Source of the DNA: Cellvibrionaceae bacterium
Lineage (GTDB): Bacteria; Pseudomonadota; Gammaproteobacteria; Pseudomonadales; Cellvibrionaceae
Direction: 5' to 3'
DNA: 32,198 bases
Assembly (NCBI GenBank): GCA_025800365.1
Contig: JAOXRT010000183.1
Location: 1 to 32,198, forward strand
Positions 7,559 through 16,190 of this stretch are shown in pieces (the stretch's first letter is position 1; the number at the start of each line of letters is the position of its first letter). The position numbers and the translations under genes are program-made. The notes under the pieces were generated by a model. That model saw nothing but the letters and a program-made list of their open reading frames with translations. It had not been told where the DNA came from and searched no databases.

Positions 7559-8125
7559 TTAGAATTTGCCGCCATCAAAGGTCGGGGCGTCGGACAACAA
7601 GAAACCTTCCTTGTCCTTATCTGACAAACTTGGGGCACCTATGCCATGTAGCGCAAGTGGCCAATCGATTGCCACCGTTGGGTCATCCCAACGCAGCGAA
7701 GCCTCACTTTCGGGATGGTAGTAGTCTGTACACTTGTAAACAAACTCGGCCATCTCGCTGAGCACTAAAAAGCCATGGGCAAAGCCTGGCGGCACCCAGA
7801 ACAAGTGCTTGTTCTCTTCCGACAAAATGGCCGATGCATACTGCCCAAATGTTGGTGAGCCTTGGCGCATATCGACGGCAACATCAAATACTTCACCGCG
7901 AACGACTCGAACTAGTTTGCCCTGTGTTTGCTCCATTTGATAATGCAAACCACGCAAAACACCCTTGGCAGATGAACTGTGGTTGTCTTGAACAAACTGA
8001 AAATCTAGCCCCTGCTCTTCAAACCAGCTTTGGCGAAAGGTCTCTAGAAAAAAACCACGCTCGTCACCAAAAACTTTGGGTTTGAGTAGCAAAACTTCAG
8101 GAATATTGCACTTTTCTATTTCCAT
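7559..8125 (-). CDS. rmlC: dTDP-4-dehydrorhamnose 3,5-epimerase
   Basis: RmlC epimerises dTDP-4-keto-6-deoxyglucose at C3 and C5. The 188-residue cupin has FGDERGFFLETF at 19-30, the active-site RGLHYQ at 58-63 with catalytic His61, VRGEVFDVAVD around 75-85 and PPGFAHGFLVLS in the second half. The length is typical. Its ATG overlaps the rmlA stop as TAATG (1-nt overlap), which implies translational coupling within the operon rmlA-rmlC-rmlD-rmlB-GT. Confidence 0.96.
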   Translation of the reverse strand: MEIEKCNIPEVLLLKPKVFGDERGFFLETFRQSWFEEQGLDFQFVQDNHSSSAKGVLRGLHYQMEQTQGKLVRVVRGEVFDVAVDMRQGSPTFGQYASAILSEENKHLFWVPPGFAHGFLVLSEMAEFVYKCTDYYHPESEASLRWDDPTVAIDWPLALHGIGAPSLSDKDKEGFLLSDAPTFDGGKF

Positions 8126-9027
8126 TAGAATACTTGATCCTCTAGGACATCCAATAAGTACTTGCCGTAGCCACTTTTTTCCAAAGGTTTAGCTAGTGCC
8201 TTAAGCTGTTCTGCATCGATATAACCCATGCGATAAGCGATTTCTTCAGGGCAAGCTACTTTTAACCCCTGACGCTTTTCTAATGTCGCTATAAAATAAC
8301 CCGCTTCAAGCAAGTTATCGTGTGTGCCGGTATCAAGCCATGCTGATCCACGACCTAAAAGTTCGACAGTCAGGCTTCCACCCTCTAGGTAAGCCCTATT
8401 AACATCGGTAATTTCCAATTCACCACGATCCGATGGCTTGATGGATTTTGCAATCTCGATAACCCGGTTGTCGTAAAAATAGAGGCCAGTAACCGCGTAT
8501 TTAGATTTAGGCTCCGCAGGTTTTTCTTCGATGGAAAGAACTTTGCCCTCAGGGCTAAATTCCACGACACCATAAGCTCTAGGGTCATCTACATGGTAAC
8601 CAAAAACGGTAGCGCCACCTTGCTGGGCGCTCGCGCGCTGGAGAACCTTATGAAAATCTTGCGAGTAGAAAATGTTGTCGCCCAACACCAAAGCGCAATC
8701 ACTGTCACCAATGAACTCTTCGCCGATGATAAACGCCTGAGCTAGGCCATCAGGACTTTCTTGAACGGCATATTGAATATTCAAGCCCCACTCTTTGCCG
8801 TTGCCCAACAGCTCTTCATACGCCGGTAAATCACGGGGCGTGGATATCAGTAGAATATCCCGAATACCGGCCATCATTAGAGTGCTCAACGGGTAGTAAA
8901 CCATGGGTTTATCGTAAATTGGCACCATCTGCTTACTAATGGAGCGGGTAATAGGATATAGGCGCGTGCCCGAGCCGCCCGCCAAGATAATGCCTTTGCG
9001 GCCATTCGGATTAATAGAGTCTGTCAT
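8125..9027 (-). CDS. rmlA: Glucose-1-phosphate thymidylyltransferase
   Basis: RmlA is the first, feedback-regulated step to dTDP-L-rhamnose: glucose-1-phosphate plus dTTP gives dTDP-glucose. The 300-residue product carries the nucleotidyltransferase signature [17 protein letters not shown] at 17-33, then [13 protein letters not shown], a LGDNIFY metal-binding region and [19 protein letters not shown]. It has a short N-terminal extension of about 9 residues before the first strand. It is the first gene of the rml operon. A TGGGAT ribosome site lies about 10 nt before ATG. The operon promoter should lie in 9028-9091, after the ihfB terminator, but no convincing -35/-10 pair was found. Confidence 0.96.
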   Translation of the reverse strand: MTDSINPNGRKGIILAGGSGTRLYPITRSISKQMVPIYDKPMVYYPLSTLMMAGIRDILLISTPRDLPAYEELLGNGKEWGLNIQYAVQESPDGLAQAFIIGEEFIGDSDCALVLGDNIFYSQDFHKVLQRASAQQGGATVFGYHVDDPRAYGVVEFSPEGKVLSIEEKPAEPKSKYAVTGLYFYDNRVIEIAKSIKPSDRGELEITDVNRAYLEGGSLTVELLGRGSAWLDTGTHDNLLEAGYFIATLEKRQGLKVACPEEIAYRMGYIDAEQLKALAKPLEKSGYGKYLLDVLEDQVF

Positions 9028-9091
9028 TTAATAAAATCCCAATAAACTCTCAAGCTAACTAGCCGTCAGCCAGCTAGAGATAAAACGGCAA

Positions 9092-9111
9092 AAGGGCATC
9101 TAAATGCCCTT
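9092..9111 (-). terminator. Intrinsic terminator after ihfB
   Basis: AAGGGCAT and ATGCCCTT form an 8-bp stem with a 4-nt loop, followed on the minus strand by a short T-run. It lies 38 nt after the ihfB stop and separates ihfB from the rml operon. Confidence 0.7.
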
Positions 9112-9148
9112 ATTAAATAATTTGGCGTGATTTTACAGCAGAGAAGCG

Positions 9149-9442
9149 CTAAGAGCGATGCAAGCCTTCATTAACTCGGTCGCGAAGCTCTTTACCTGGC
9201 TTGAAATGGGGTACGTGCTTTCCTTCAAGCTCTACCGAATCTCCCGTCTTAGGGTTTCTACCCACGCGAGAAGCACGATAGTGCAATGAAAAGCTCCCAA
9301 AGCCTCTTATTTCGATGCGTTCACCAGTCGCCAGCATGGTGGATATATATTCCAACATCAATTTTACCGCTAACTCGACATCTTTCTGAGACAGCTGGTC
9401 TTGGTGTAAGGCTATTTTGTCGATCAATTCTGATTTGGTCAT
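9149..9442 (-). CDS. ihfB: Integration host factor subunit beta
   Basis: IhfB pairs with IhfA to bind and sharply bend DNA at specific sites in recombination, replication and transcription. The 97-residue product starts [11 protein letters not shown] and has the dimer core [21 protein letters not shown]-like region around 47-67, with the intercalating Pro at 64 in RNPKTG, then the C-terminal helix [12 protein letters not shown]. Length matches the family. GAAGGT lies 6 nt upstream of ATG. It follows rpsA in the usual gammaproteobacterial order but is separated from it by an unusual 700-bp gap. A TATAAT (minus strand, 9531-9526) upstream may belong to its promoter; no good -35 goes with it. 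Confidence 0.97.
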   Translation of the reverse strand: MTKSELIDKIALHQDQLSQKDVELAVKLMLEYISTMLATGERIEIRGFGSFSLHYRASRVGRNPKTGDSVELEGKHVPHFKPGKELRDRVNEGLHRS

Positions 9443-10090
9443 GGCATACCTTCAGTCAACCTGAAATATCTACCGCAGTGCAACGATAACCTGATAAAAC
9501 ATTAAAAATCAACAAGTTATATAAAATTATAGTCACTTAGGCTGATTTTATCTCTTAATTAGGCTTATTTATGGCTTTGACGGGGTTAATTTGGGCTTTT
9601 TAGGTCTTTCAGTAACTTAGCGTGTGCCAGGGCTGTTAGCGGGCTGAGGCTCAGCTGGGTGTGCATTTCGGACCGCATACACTAGGTAGAGAGAAGCTTC
9701 TCAGGACCGCAAACTGCTGTGTCCATACAAGCTCTCGCCCTCCTCCAAGTCGGGCAAGCCCTGCGAAGCTTCTCTCTACCTAGTGCATGCTGCACTGGAA
9801 TTGGTCAATAGCTGTCAAACCCATATCAGCTGACCGCTGAAAGAAAAGCTCGAGAAAGAAACCCAATTAAGAATCTAGGGTGGGGCTCGTGCTTTGGAGA
9901 GATTAGCGCCTTGGGTAGGCCAGCTTTAAGAAACACAGCACAATCGCATGGATGCGACACCGGAACGGAAAAACACTAGCCCCCCCCTAGAGCCTGGCCA
10001 GCCTTCCACTTAAAAATCACAGCAGTAAAGCTCGACACGCCATGACTGGAACAAAGGAGTCGCACTGACACAACAAAAGCGAACAGGCAC
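9443..10090. other. Long rpsA-ihfB intergenic region
   Basis: About 650 bp without a credible gene. It holds a candidate ihfB -10 near 9526-9531, a 13-bp palindrome GCTGAGGCTCAGC at 9643-9655, the 116-nt palindromic element at 9675-9790, and an eight-C tract near 9980. The rest shows no recognisable feature. In most relatives ihfB follows rpsA closely, so much of this stretch looks inserted. Confidence 0.6.
9675..9790 (-). repeat. 116-nt palindromic element, copy A
   Basis: Two 32-nt arms (9675-9706 and 9759-9790) pair around a 52-nt loop. The central part, CACTAGGTAGAGAGAAGCTT and its complement, is perfect. Read on the minus strand, pairs 5 and 32 are G.U and only pair 27 is a true mismatch (A/G). 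The loop contains an inner hairpin, CTTGCCC with GGGCGAG, with one U.G. Copy B at 24661-24776 has the same length and layout, a closely similar loop and the same stem base (GCTT..CAGGG), but a different middle stem. The unit lies between rpsA and ihfB, in their transcription direction. Family unknown; a REP/ERIC-like intergenic repeat or a structured RNA are the options. Confidence 0.85.
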
Positions 10091-10118
10091 AAAAAAGGCG
10101 GGATAAACCCGCCTTTTT
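10091..10118. terminator. Bidirectional intrinsic terminator after rpsA
   Basis: GGCGGG pairs with CCCGCC around a 5-nt loop, flanked by A-runs and T-runs on both sides, starting 28 nt after the rpsA stop. It should end the rpsA transcript on the minus strand. Confidence 0.9.
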
Positions 10119-10145
10119 CAAGCTTTAGCTAAGAATTCGCAGAAA

Positions 10146-11831
10146 TTACTGCTTGTCTTGGCTAGCCATTTGCGCCTTGATCAGGTCACCAATAGTCGCA
10201 GGAGCTACTTGCTCAGTCTGCTTAGCAGAGTGCTCTTTCATTGCACTCTTCTCGTCGTCGAAGTCCTTCGCTTTAATAGATAGGTTGATCGCACGATTCT
10301 TACGATCAACGCTAACAATCTTAGCTTCTACTTCTTCGCCTTCTTTCAGAACGTTACGGGCATCTTCTACCTTGTCACGGCTGATTTCAGAGGCTTTCAG
10401 TACCGCTTCAACGTCGTCAGCTAGTACAACAACAGCAGCTTTCGCGTCTACTTCTTTAATGGTACCAACAACGATGGCGCCTTTGTCGTTCTGAGCAACA
10501 TAGTCAGAGAACGGATCAGCATCCAACTGCTTGATACCTAGAGAGATACGCTCACGCTCTGGGTCGATGGCCAAGATAACGGTTTCCAGCTCATCGCCTT
10601 TCTTGTAGTTACGAACGGCTTCTTCGCCAGCTTCGTGCCAAGAAATGTCAGACAAGTGAACCAAACCGTCGATGCCACCTTCCAGGCCGATGAAGATACC
10701 GAAGTCAGTGATAGACTTGATCTTACCGGTAACTTTGTCGCCCTTGGCGCTAGTGCGTGCGAAGGCATCCCATGGGTTTTCTTGACACTGCTTGATACCC
10801 AAGGAGATACGACGACGCTCTTCGTCGATGTCTAGAACCATCACTTCCAACTCGTCGCCAACATTAACGACTTTAGATGGGTGGATGTTCTTGTTAGTCC
10901 AATCCATTTCAGAAACGTGAACCAGACCTTCAACGCCCTCTTCCAACTCGGCGAAACAACCGTAGTCAGTCAAGTTAGTGACAACAGCCTTGATGCGGGC
11001 ACCCTCTGGGTAACGGTTGGTGATCTGGATCCATGGATCTTCACCCAACTGCTTAAGACCTAGAGATACGCGGTTACGCTCACGGTCGAACTTCAATACT
11101 TTAACGTCGATCTCGTCACCAACATTTACGATCTCGCTTGGGTGCTTAATGCGCTTCCAAGCCATGTCAGTGATGTGCAACAAGCCGTCAACGCCACCTA
11201 GGTCAACGAAAGCACCGTAGTCGGTTAGGTTCTTAACGATACCTTTAACCGCCATACCTTCTTGTAGGTTGGCTAGCAATTCTTCACGCTCAGCAGAGTT
11301 GGCGTGCTCAAGAACTGCACGACGAGAAACAACAACGTTGTTGCGCTTCTGGTCTAGCTTGATTACTTTGAATTCTAACTCTTTGCCTTCTAGGTGAGCG
11401 GTTTCGCGAACTGGGCGAACGTCAACCAAAGAACCAGGCAAGAAGGCACGGATGCTGGAAACGTCAACGGTGAAACCACCTTTAACCTTACCATTGATAA
11501 CACCAGTAACCACTTCATCGGCTTCATGAGCCGCTTCAAGTACAGTCCAAGCTTCAGCGCGCTTGGCTTTTTCGCGAGATAGGCGAGTCTCACCGAAACC
11601 GTCTTCAACGCTTTCTAGAGCAACCTGAACTTCATCACCAATGTTTAGTGTTAGCTCACCGCTTTCGTTCAGGAATTGGGCCGCAGGAATCACACCTTCA
11701 GATTTCAAACCAGCGTGAACGGTAACCCAATCTTTGTCTACGTCGATAACAACACCGGTTACGATTGAACCGGGAACCATATCAACGGACTTTAAACTTT
11801 CTTCAAATAATTCTGCAAAGCTTTCGCTCAT
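10146..11831 (-). CDS. rpsA: 30S ribosomal protein S1
   Basis: S1 is the largest ribosomal protein. It binds mRNA upstream of the start codon and unfolds it on the 30S subunit. The 561-residue product contains six S1 OB-fold repeats, the first two (ribosome-binding) degenerate and the later ones showing recurrent [22 protein letters not shown]-type blocks, here at about 205, 290, 377 and 465. Length matches E. coli S1 (557). ATG at 11831 follows a weak AGGT site, as is common for rpsA. The upstream region carries a strong hairpin (11953-11998) and a promoter candidate, in line with the autoregulated leader known in E. coli. The upstream neighbour is lapB rather than cmk, which is unusual. Confidence 0.98.
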   Translation of the reverse strand: MSESFAELFEESLKSVDMVPGSIVTGVVIDVDKDWVTVHAGLKSEGVIPAAQFLNESGELTLNIGDEVQVALESVEDGFGETRLSREKAKRAEAWTVLEAAHEADEVVTGVINGKVKGGFTVDVSSIRAFLPGSLVDVRPVRETAHLEGKELEFKVIKLDQKRNNVVVSRRAVLEHANSAEREELLANLQEGMAVKGIVKNLTDYGAFVDLGGVDGLLHITDMAWKRIKHPSEIVNVGDEIDVKVLKFDRERNRVSLGLKQLGEDPWIQITNRYPEGARIKAVVTNLTDYGCFAELEEGVEGLVHVSEMDWTNKNIHPSKVVNVGDELEVMVLDIDEERRRISLGIKQCQENPWDAFARTSAKGDKVTGKIKSITDFGIFIGLEGGIDGLVHLSDISWHEAGEEAVRNYKKGDELETVILAIDPERERISLGIKQLDADPFSDYVAQNDKGAIVVGTIKEVDAKAAVVVLADDVEAVLKASEISRDKVEDARNVLKEGEEVEAKIVSVDRKNRAINLSIKAKDFDDEKSAMKEHSAKQTEQVAPATIGDLIKAQMASQDKQ

Positions 11832-11952
11832 TACAATACCTATAGATAAAGGTGGTTACGGCTTTAAAAGACAGTGCCTGTAAACCACTTTGCCACACGG
11901 CCAGTCGCATGGGTCTGTTAATGAAATTGGAGGCAAACATGGCTGGCATTAC

Positions 11953-11998
11953 CCCCTTCGCAACACGCCAAATGCACTTGGCAGGAAATTGCGAGGGG
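11953..11998 (-). promoter_or_regulatory. Stem-loop in the rpsA leader, candidate S1 autoregulatory element
   Basis: On the minus strand CCCCTCGCAA pairs with TTGCGAAGGGG (one bulged A), and inside it GCCAA pairs with TTGGC. No T-run follows, so it is not a terminator. It lies about 120 nt upstream of the rpsA start. E. coli S1 represses its own translation through a hairpin-rich leader, so an analogous role is plausible but not shown. Confidence 0.5.
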
Positions 11999-12001
11999 CG
12001 G

Positions 12002-12030
12002 AGACTACCAGAAAGCCAAAAGAAATTCAA
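12002..12030 (-). promoter_or_regulatory. Candidate rpsA promoter
   Basis: TTGAAT (12030-12025), a 17-bp spacer and TAGTCT (12007-12002) lie just upstream of the leader hairpin. A GC-rich stretch, CCGCCCC, follows the -10, as in stringently controlled ribosomal promoters. The -10 match is only partial. Confidence 0.35.
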
Positions 12031-12103
12031 CGAAAAGCCAGCTATGGCGGGGGTTTACCAGAAAATAAGTGCTGATTCGGCGCTTAATCGTTGGAGCCAA
12101 GAT

Positions 12104-13318
12104 CTAAGCATTGGCCACACGGCCCAACTCAGCACTTTTCAACTTGATGTTACGACGCCCCTTTCCCCAAGATTTACAGGTAGGGCACAGCCAATACAGC
12201 TGCTGTGAACTGTAACCACAGCTTGAGCAAATATGGGGCATCTGGGACTCTCGCTGTGCAACTACATACTCTTGAAACAAAGGCCGCAGTGTCGCGATCT
12301 CTTGCTCCTGGTCCGCCAAGATCTCCAGCAGCGCTGCCGAGGAGGCTGATGCCTCAAACATATCCTGCAGATAACAACGGGCCTGCTCCTTGTCCAGAGC
12401 CAGCAAGCCTTGGTATACCACAGGCAATAGCTGCTCCACACCGTAATTCACGCTCAGCTCACGCAGCTCCTGCAGCATAGTTTCGCTACGCCCACATTGC
12501 TCGTAAACCTGTATCAACAGATCGGCCATTGGCTCCCACAGATCAGAGCCTGACAAAATCAGCTTTTTCAGCCGCTTGTGGGCTGTTACATAATCACCCT
12601 GAAGCAGCTGCAGTCTCGCCTGTAACAACTGGGCACGCTGACAGCGCTTATCAAAAGCCAAAGCCGCCCTGAGCTGGCGTTGAGCCTCTTGGTAAGCGCC
12701 TCTAACTATGGATTGCTCAGCCATTTCGCAACTAAAGTGGCTTTGCTGCAAGGCCCAATCTTCGGTTGCTCGGCCAAAGCGTCGCTCAGCATGACGATTG
12801 ATCACCTCAATGGCTTTTTGCCACTCTTTTTCCTCACGGTAAAGCGCTACCAAGTGCTCCAGCGCTTGGGCACGAATTTTCGGATCATGAGCTTTAAGGG
12901 AATCTTTAAGCAAGGCCTCGGCTCTATCTAACAAGCCTGCTACGACGTAGTTTACCGCTAGCTCCAACTGCACCAAGTCGACATCATCAGCCTCTAAATA
13001 AGGTGATGCCAGTAAACTTTGATGAGTTCTAATGGCCGAAGAAATTTCGCCGTTTTTGCGCAGCATGCGCCCTAGAGAAAGATGGGTTTGAAGGGTTTGT
13101 CGACTAACCGGTAAAGCATCAATAAAGGCTTCTGCGGCGGCATCACCTTCTTCATTTAAAAGATAATTCAAGCCAGAAATGTACTGCTGCGCCTTGCTAT
13201 CAAAGATCAAGTGGCGATCTTGTCGACGCTGACGGGAACGGCGACGCTGCACGCGTCGCCCGATGTAGTATGCCGCCAATAACAAAATCAGCAGCAGAGG
13301 CAGAATCCAGAAATCCAT
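12104..13318 (-). CDS. lapB: Lipopolysaccharide assembly protein B (TPR plus zinc domain)
   Basis: LapB (YciM) is an inner-membrane adaptor that controls LPS synthesis through FtsH-mediated turnover of LpxC. The 404-residue product has an N-terminal membrane anchor (about residues 4-20, ILPLLLILLLAAYYIG) followed by a basic RRVQRRRSRQRR stretch. A long TPR superhelix runs from about 45 to 355. A C-terminal rubredoxin-like knuckle has two Cys pairs, CSSCGYSS and LCPTCKSWG. Length fits E. coli LapB (389). No lapA-like ORF (about 90-100 residues with two membrane helices) is present next to it. It lies 27 nt after cmk, as if in the pyrF-cmk-lapB operon. No strong ribosome site is seen before ATG 13318. 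Confidence 0.93.
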   Translation of the reverse strand: MDFWILPLLLILLLAAYYIGRRVQRRRSRQRRQDRHLIFDSKAQQYISGLNYLLNEEGDAAAEAFIDALPVSRQTLQTHLSLGRMLRKNGEISSAIRTHQSLLASPYLEADDVDLVQLELAVNYVVAGLLDRAEALLKDSLKAHDPKIRAQALEHLVALYREEKEWQKAIEVINRHAERRFGRATEDWALQQSHFSCEMAEQSIVRGAYQEAQRQLRAALAFDKRCQRAQLLQARLQLLQGDYVTAHKRLKKLILSGSDLWEPMADLLIQVYEQCGRSETMLQELRELSVNYGVEQLLPVVYQGLLALDKEQARCYLQDMFEASASSAALLEILADQEQEIATLRPLFQEYVVAQRESQMPHICSSCGYSSQQLYWLCPTCKSWGKGRRNIKLKSAELGRVANA

Positions 13319-13345
13319 TATCGTTTTTGTATCAACCCTTGAAAT

Positions 13346-14032
13346 TTAATCGCCACAAGCGCGATATAAATCTAGAATTTTGGTCAACACTTCCTCAATT
13401 GTCATTTGACTGCTATCGATATGAATAGCATCGGCTGCAGCTGCCAAGGGCGAGCTACTGCGTTCACTATCTTGTTTATCACGCGCCTCAATATCGCTCA
13501 AGATTTGCTGATAATCGTATTCCTGCTCAGCATTTGCTAACTGCAACTGCTTCAAACGGCGATTGGCACGCTCTTCAGCACTCGCCGTTAAGAACACTTT
13601 TAACGGAGCCTCTGGGAATACAGTACTTCCCATATCTCGACCATCAGCTACTAGGCCCGGTGCCTCTGCAAAATCACGCTGACGCTGCAACAAAGCCTCT
13701 CTAACCACCGGTACCGCCGCCACCTTGGAGGCATCCATTCCGGCCTGCTCAGTACGAATGGCTTTACTAACATCCTGGCCAGATAAGTAAATCGTCACCC
13801 CATGCTCGCTTGAGCGAAATTCAACATCTAAGGTTCTAGCCACCTCACCAAGGGCGGCATGATCTTCAAAATCACAAGCTGACAGACGCGCTGCCAAACC
13901 CGTTAGACGATAGAGCGCACCACTATCCAGCAAAGCAAAACCTAAGCGTAAAGCCAAGCTTGCCGAAACAGTGCCTTTGCCAGCCCCACTGGGGCCATCA
14001 ATGGTAATAATAAAAGCCGACTGCTGAACCAT
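13346..14032 (-). CDS. cmk: Cytidylate kinase
   Basis: Cmk phosphorylates CMP and dCMP with ATP in pyrimidine salvage and RNA turnover. The product of 228 residues from the ATG has the P-loop GPSGAGKGT at 13-21, LLDSGALYRLTG, the bacterial CMP-binding insert and DGRDMGSTVFPEA with the NMP-binding Arg/Asp, then the lid AEERANRRLKQL. Length is normal. An in-frame TTG at 14038 would add two residues, but ATG at 14032 is preferred, with GGCGGG about 12 nt upstream inside the end of pyrF. It starts 9 nt after the pyrF stop, giving a pyrimidine pair of genes, and is followed by lapB. Confidence 0.96.
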   Translation of the reverse strand: MVQQSAFIITIDGPSGAGKGTVSASLALRLGFALLDSGALYRLTGLAARLSACDFEDHAALGEVARTLDVEFRSSEHGVTIYLSGQDVSKAIRTEQAGMDASKVAAVPVVREALLQRQRDFAEAPGLVADGRDMGSTVFPEAPLKVFLTASAEERANRRLKQLQLANAEQEYDYQQILSDIEARDKQDSERSSSPLAAAADAIHIDSSQMTIEEVLTKILDLYRACGD

Positions 14033-14040
14033 AGCCAAAT

Positions 14041-14742
14041 CTAGCCCGCCGCCGAAATGTCTTTAAGAATGGCAGCACATGCTTCAGCTGGTGCTTGCGC
14101 TTGAGTGATTGGCCTCCCAATCACTAAATAACTGCTACCCCACTGCAAGGCCTGCACTGGCGTTACTATCCGTCGCTGATCATTCGCAGCACTGCCAGCA
14201 GGTCGAATACCCGGAGTCACCAAGCAAAAGTCGCCACCAGACTGCTCACGCAATGATTGAGCCTCTTGAGCGGAGCAAACCACGCCATCCATACCAGACT
14301 GCTGCGCCAGTTTCGCGAGCTTTAAAACCTGCTGCTGAGGTGTAGCATCGATGCCTAGACCCACTAAATCTTGCTCATCCATGCTGGTTAAAACAGTAAC
14401 ACCAATCAATAGTGGTGGGCTTGAGTATTTCTCTAATTCATTGCGCGCCGCTTCCATCATGCGCTGACCACCACTGGCATGCACATTAACCATCCAAACC
14501 CCCAGTTCGGCAGCGGCTTTTACCGCCTTGGCGCAGGTGTTAGGAATATCGTGAAACTTGAGATCCAAAAACACTTCGAAATCACGCTTCATTAACTGCT
14601 CAACTACAGCAGGGCCAGAACTGGTAAACAGCTCCTTACCGACTTTCAGTCTGCACTCAGAAGGGTTCAAGCGATCAGCCAATGCAATAGCATCAGCGGC
14701 ATTATCATAGTCAAGGGCGACAACGATTGGGGATTGGCTCAT
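14041..14742 (-). CDS. pyrF: Orotidine 5'-phosphate decarboxylase
   Basis: PyrF decarboxylates OMP to UMP, the last step of de novo UMP synthesis. The 233-residue TIM barrel shows VALDYDN at 8-14, the lysine in LKVGKELF at 32-39, the catalytic D60-x-K62-x-x-D65 array in [10 protein letters not shown], and the phosphate-binding [16 protein letters not shown] and [12 protein letters not shown] near the end. All key residues are present. It appears to be the first gene of a pyrF-cmk-lapB run. In E. coli pyrF follows lapAB, so the order is inverted here. Confidence 0.97.
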   Translation of the reverse strand: MSQSPIVVALDYDNAADAIALADRLNPSECRLKVGKELFTSSGPAVVEQLMKRDFEVFLDLKFHDIPNTCAKAVKAAAELGVWMVNVHASGGQRMMEAARNELEKYSSPPLLIGVTVLTSMDEQDLVGLGIDATPQQQVLKLAKLAQQSGMDGVVCSAQEAQSLREQSGGDFCLVTPGIRPAGSAANDQRRIVTPVQALQWGSSYLVIGRPITQAQAPAEACAAILKDISAAG

Positions 14743-14806
14743 AGCGATTTCAGGCTCTATACGGGAATATTGCGGCGCTGATTTTAGCAGCTTTCCCAGC
14801 AGAGTT

Positions 14807-15202
14807 TTAGCCCGTGGCCGCGCAAAGCTTTTTATTAAGCAACATTACCCTTGGAAAGGACGCTCCAGAGCGCTGTTTATAGCCTTCACTTTTCAATTTA
14901 CGCAGTGCCAACTGCAAATGCAGTTTTGCTTCACTTGAGCTATTAAACGGCCCCAAACTTTCCACCACAAAACCGTCTTTTTTAACATGACCATAGGGGC
15001 TGTATGCGGCCTCGAAACCTGGCTGGTACATTCGCACACCAGAGCTTCGAAAAACCTTCCCAACACTAGGGTCTACACCATAATCGAGATAAGAGTAGTA
15101 TTTACACTTCGCAACGGCTGGCAATGCAAACAAAAAACTTGCCGAGATCAAAGTGATCTTTGAACCCGCCGACAGCACAGACTTCACACCTAACTGAATC
15201 AT
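14807..15202 (-). CDS. Small secreted protein of unknown function
   Basis: I do not recognise this 131-residue protein. It has a likely signal peptide (residues about 1-31, ending FALPAVA-K) with a somewhat long N-terminal region. The mature part is about 100 residues with two Cys (one near the new N-terminus, one four residues from the end) that could form a disulfide. It contains [27 protein letters not shown], which resembles the helix of SPOR-like repeats, but this match is weak. GAGGT lies about 11 nt before the ATG. Its stop is 64 nt upstream of pyrF on the same strand. It could be co-transcribed with pyrF. Confidence 0.6.
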   Translation of the reverse strand: MIQLGVKSVLSAGSKITLISASFLFALPAVAKCKYYSYLDYGVDPSVGKVFRSSGVRMYQPGFEAAYSPYGHVKKDGFVVESLGPFNSSSEAKLHLQLALRKLKSEGYKQRSGASFPRVMLLNKKLCAATG

Positions 15203-15394
15203 ACTACTTGATACCTCTAAACCTACTTAAACCCTTTGTTCCGGCCAACATATAATTAGCCATTGCAACTTAACCAAGGGTGAATCGAAGATCTTAGCTT
15301 AGTAAAGACCCATTGCTGGTTTAAGCCAAGAATCAATGTAGATCAAAGACTCGCTTACGCAGCTTAGGTTCCCGTTAATAGCCCTATCGGCCGA

Positions 15395-16033
15395 TCACTC
15401 TTCATCAAAAGAGCATTTAATCTGAAAATGATGACTAAGCCACATTTTAAAGCTGGCTATTGATTGCTCAGGTAGGGAAATTAAAAGTTTGGCCAGCTCG
15501 GTATATTCCTGGGATTCGATAACCCCATGATGCTGTTCTAAAAAGCGACGCAAGCTCGGCTCTAAATCATAAGGGCATTCAAGCGCTAGTTGTCGCTTGG
15601 GTATAAAAGGTGACAATGAACAAAGCTCAATCGCTTGCTGAGTTGCTTGAGAATAAGCCCTAACCAAGCCCCCAGCGCCAAGCTTTATACCCCCAAAATA
15701 GCGCACCACAATGGCCATGGTGTTTCCCATATCCCGATGTTGCAAGACATTTAGAATGGGCTTACCAGCGGTACCCGACGGCTCACCATCGTCATTAAAC
15801 GCTTGTGACACAGCTTGTTTTGGGTCGCCCAAAATATAAGCCCAGCAATGATGGCGCGCGTCCGGGTATTGCTCACGAGCAGCGCCCAACATTTTCATGG
15901 CCGCCGCCCGATCTTCTATCTGATGCAACTGACAGATAAACTCGCTTTTTTTGATTTCGTAGCAATGCTCAATGGACTGAGCCGGATGCATAAACTGCCC
16001 AGTCAGAATTTCTTTTTGCGGTGTTTCGGTCAT
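15395..16033 (-). CDS. yigZ: IMPACT/YigZ family protein
   Basis: The product is about 212 residues from the chosen ATG. The IMPACT domain (about 20-130) shows EIKKSEFICQ, DARHHCWAYILG, FNDDGEPSGTAGKPIL and VVRYFGGIKLGAGGLVRAYS, all hallmarks of YigZ. A C-terminal DUF1949-type ferredoxin-like domain follows. YigZ proteins are conserved but their cellular role is poorly defined; eukaryotic IMPACT modulates Gcn2. The start is uncertain: GTG at 16075, ATG at 16033 and ATG at 15991 are all in frame without a clear ribosome site. 16033 is a compromise, and the family N-terminus usually lies close to the EIKKS block, which would favour 15991. Confidence 0.9.
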   Translation of the reverse strand: MTETPQKEILTGQFMHPAQSIEHCYEIKKSEFICQLHQIEDRAAAMKMLGAAREQYPDARHHCWAYILGDPKQAVSQAFNDDGEPSGTAGKPILNVLQHRDMGNTMAIVVRYFGGIKLGAGGLVRAYSQATQQAIELCSLSPFIPKRQLALECPYDLEPSLRRFLEQHHGVIESQEYTELAKLLISLPEQSIASFKMWLSHHFQIKCSFDEE

Positions 16034-16190
16034 TGCTACTGAGGTATGGCTACTAAGGTACGGAGGGTCGACCACGATAGTATCACAAGTCAGCTAGGAG
16101 CAAGGCATAAGGAACAAATGATAGAACTTGACCTTACGGCAACTGGAAGCATAACAATTGCCTTAATCACTTTACGGGGAGGTCACCTAA

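Noticed and set aside
9675-9790. Palindromic element as an integron attC site
   Set aside because: The length would fit, but no RYYYAAC/GTTRRRY boxes are at the ends, no integrase is present and the flanks are housekeeping genes.
9675-9790. Palindromic element as a plain rho-independent terminator
   Set aside because: There is no T-run after either arm, the 52-nt loop is conserved, and rpsA already has a strong terminator at 10091-10118.
9976-9990. C-tract with flanking CTAG as a phase-variation site
   Set aside because: It lies in a gene-free region with no promoter or reading frame that it could switch.
10153-11608. Several open frames of 60-110 codons opposite or within rpsA
   Set aside because: They are shadows of the rpsA reading frame, have no family similarity and no ribosome sites. 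rpsA itself is beyond doubt.
11803-12030. Minus-strand frame of 75 codons upstream of rpsA as a possible lapA
   Set aside because: It overlaps the rpsA start, its translation has no two-helix LapA pattern, and it covers the leader hairpin.
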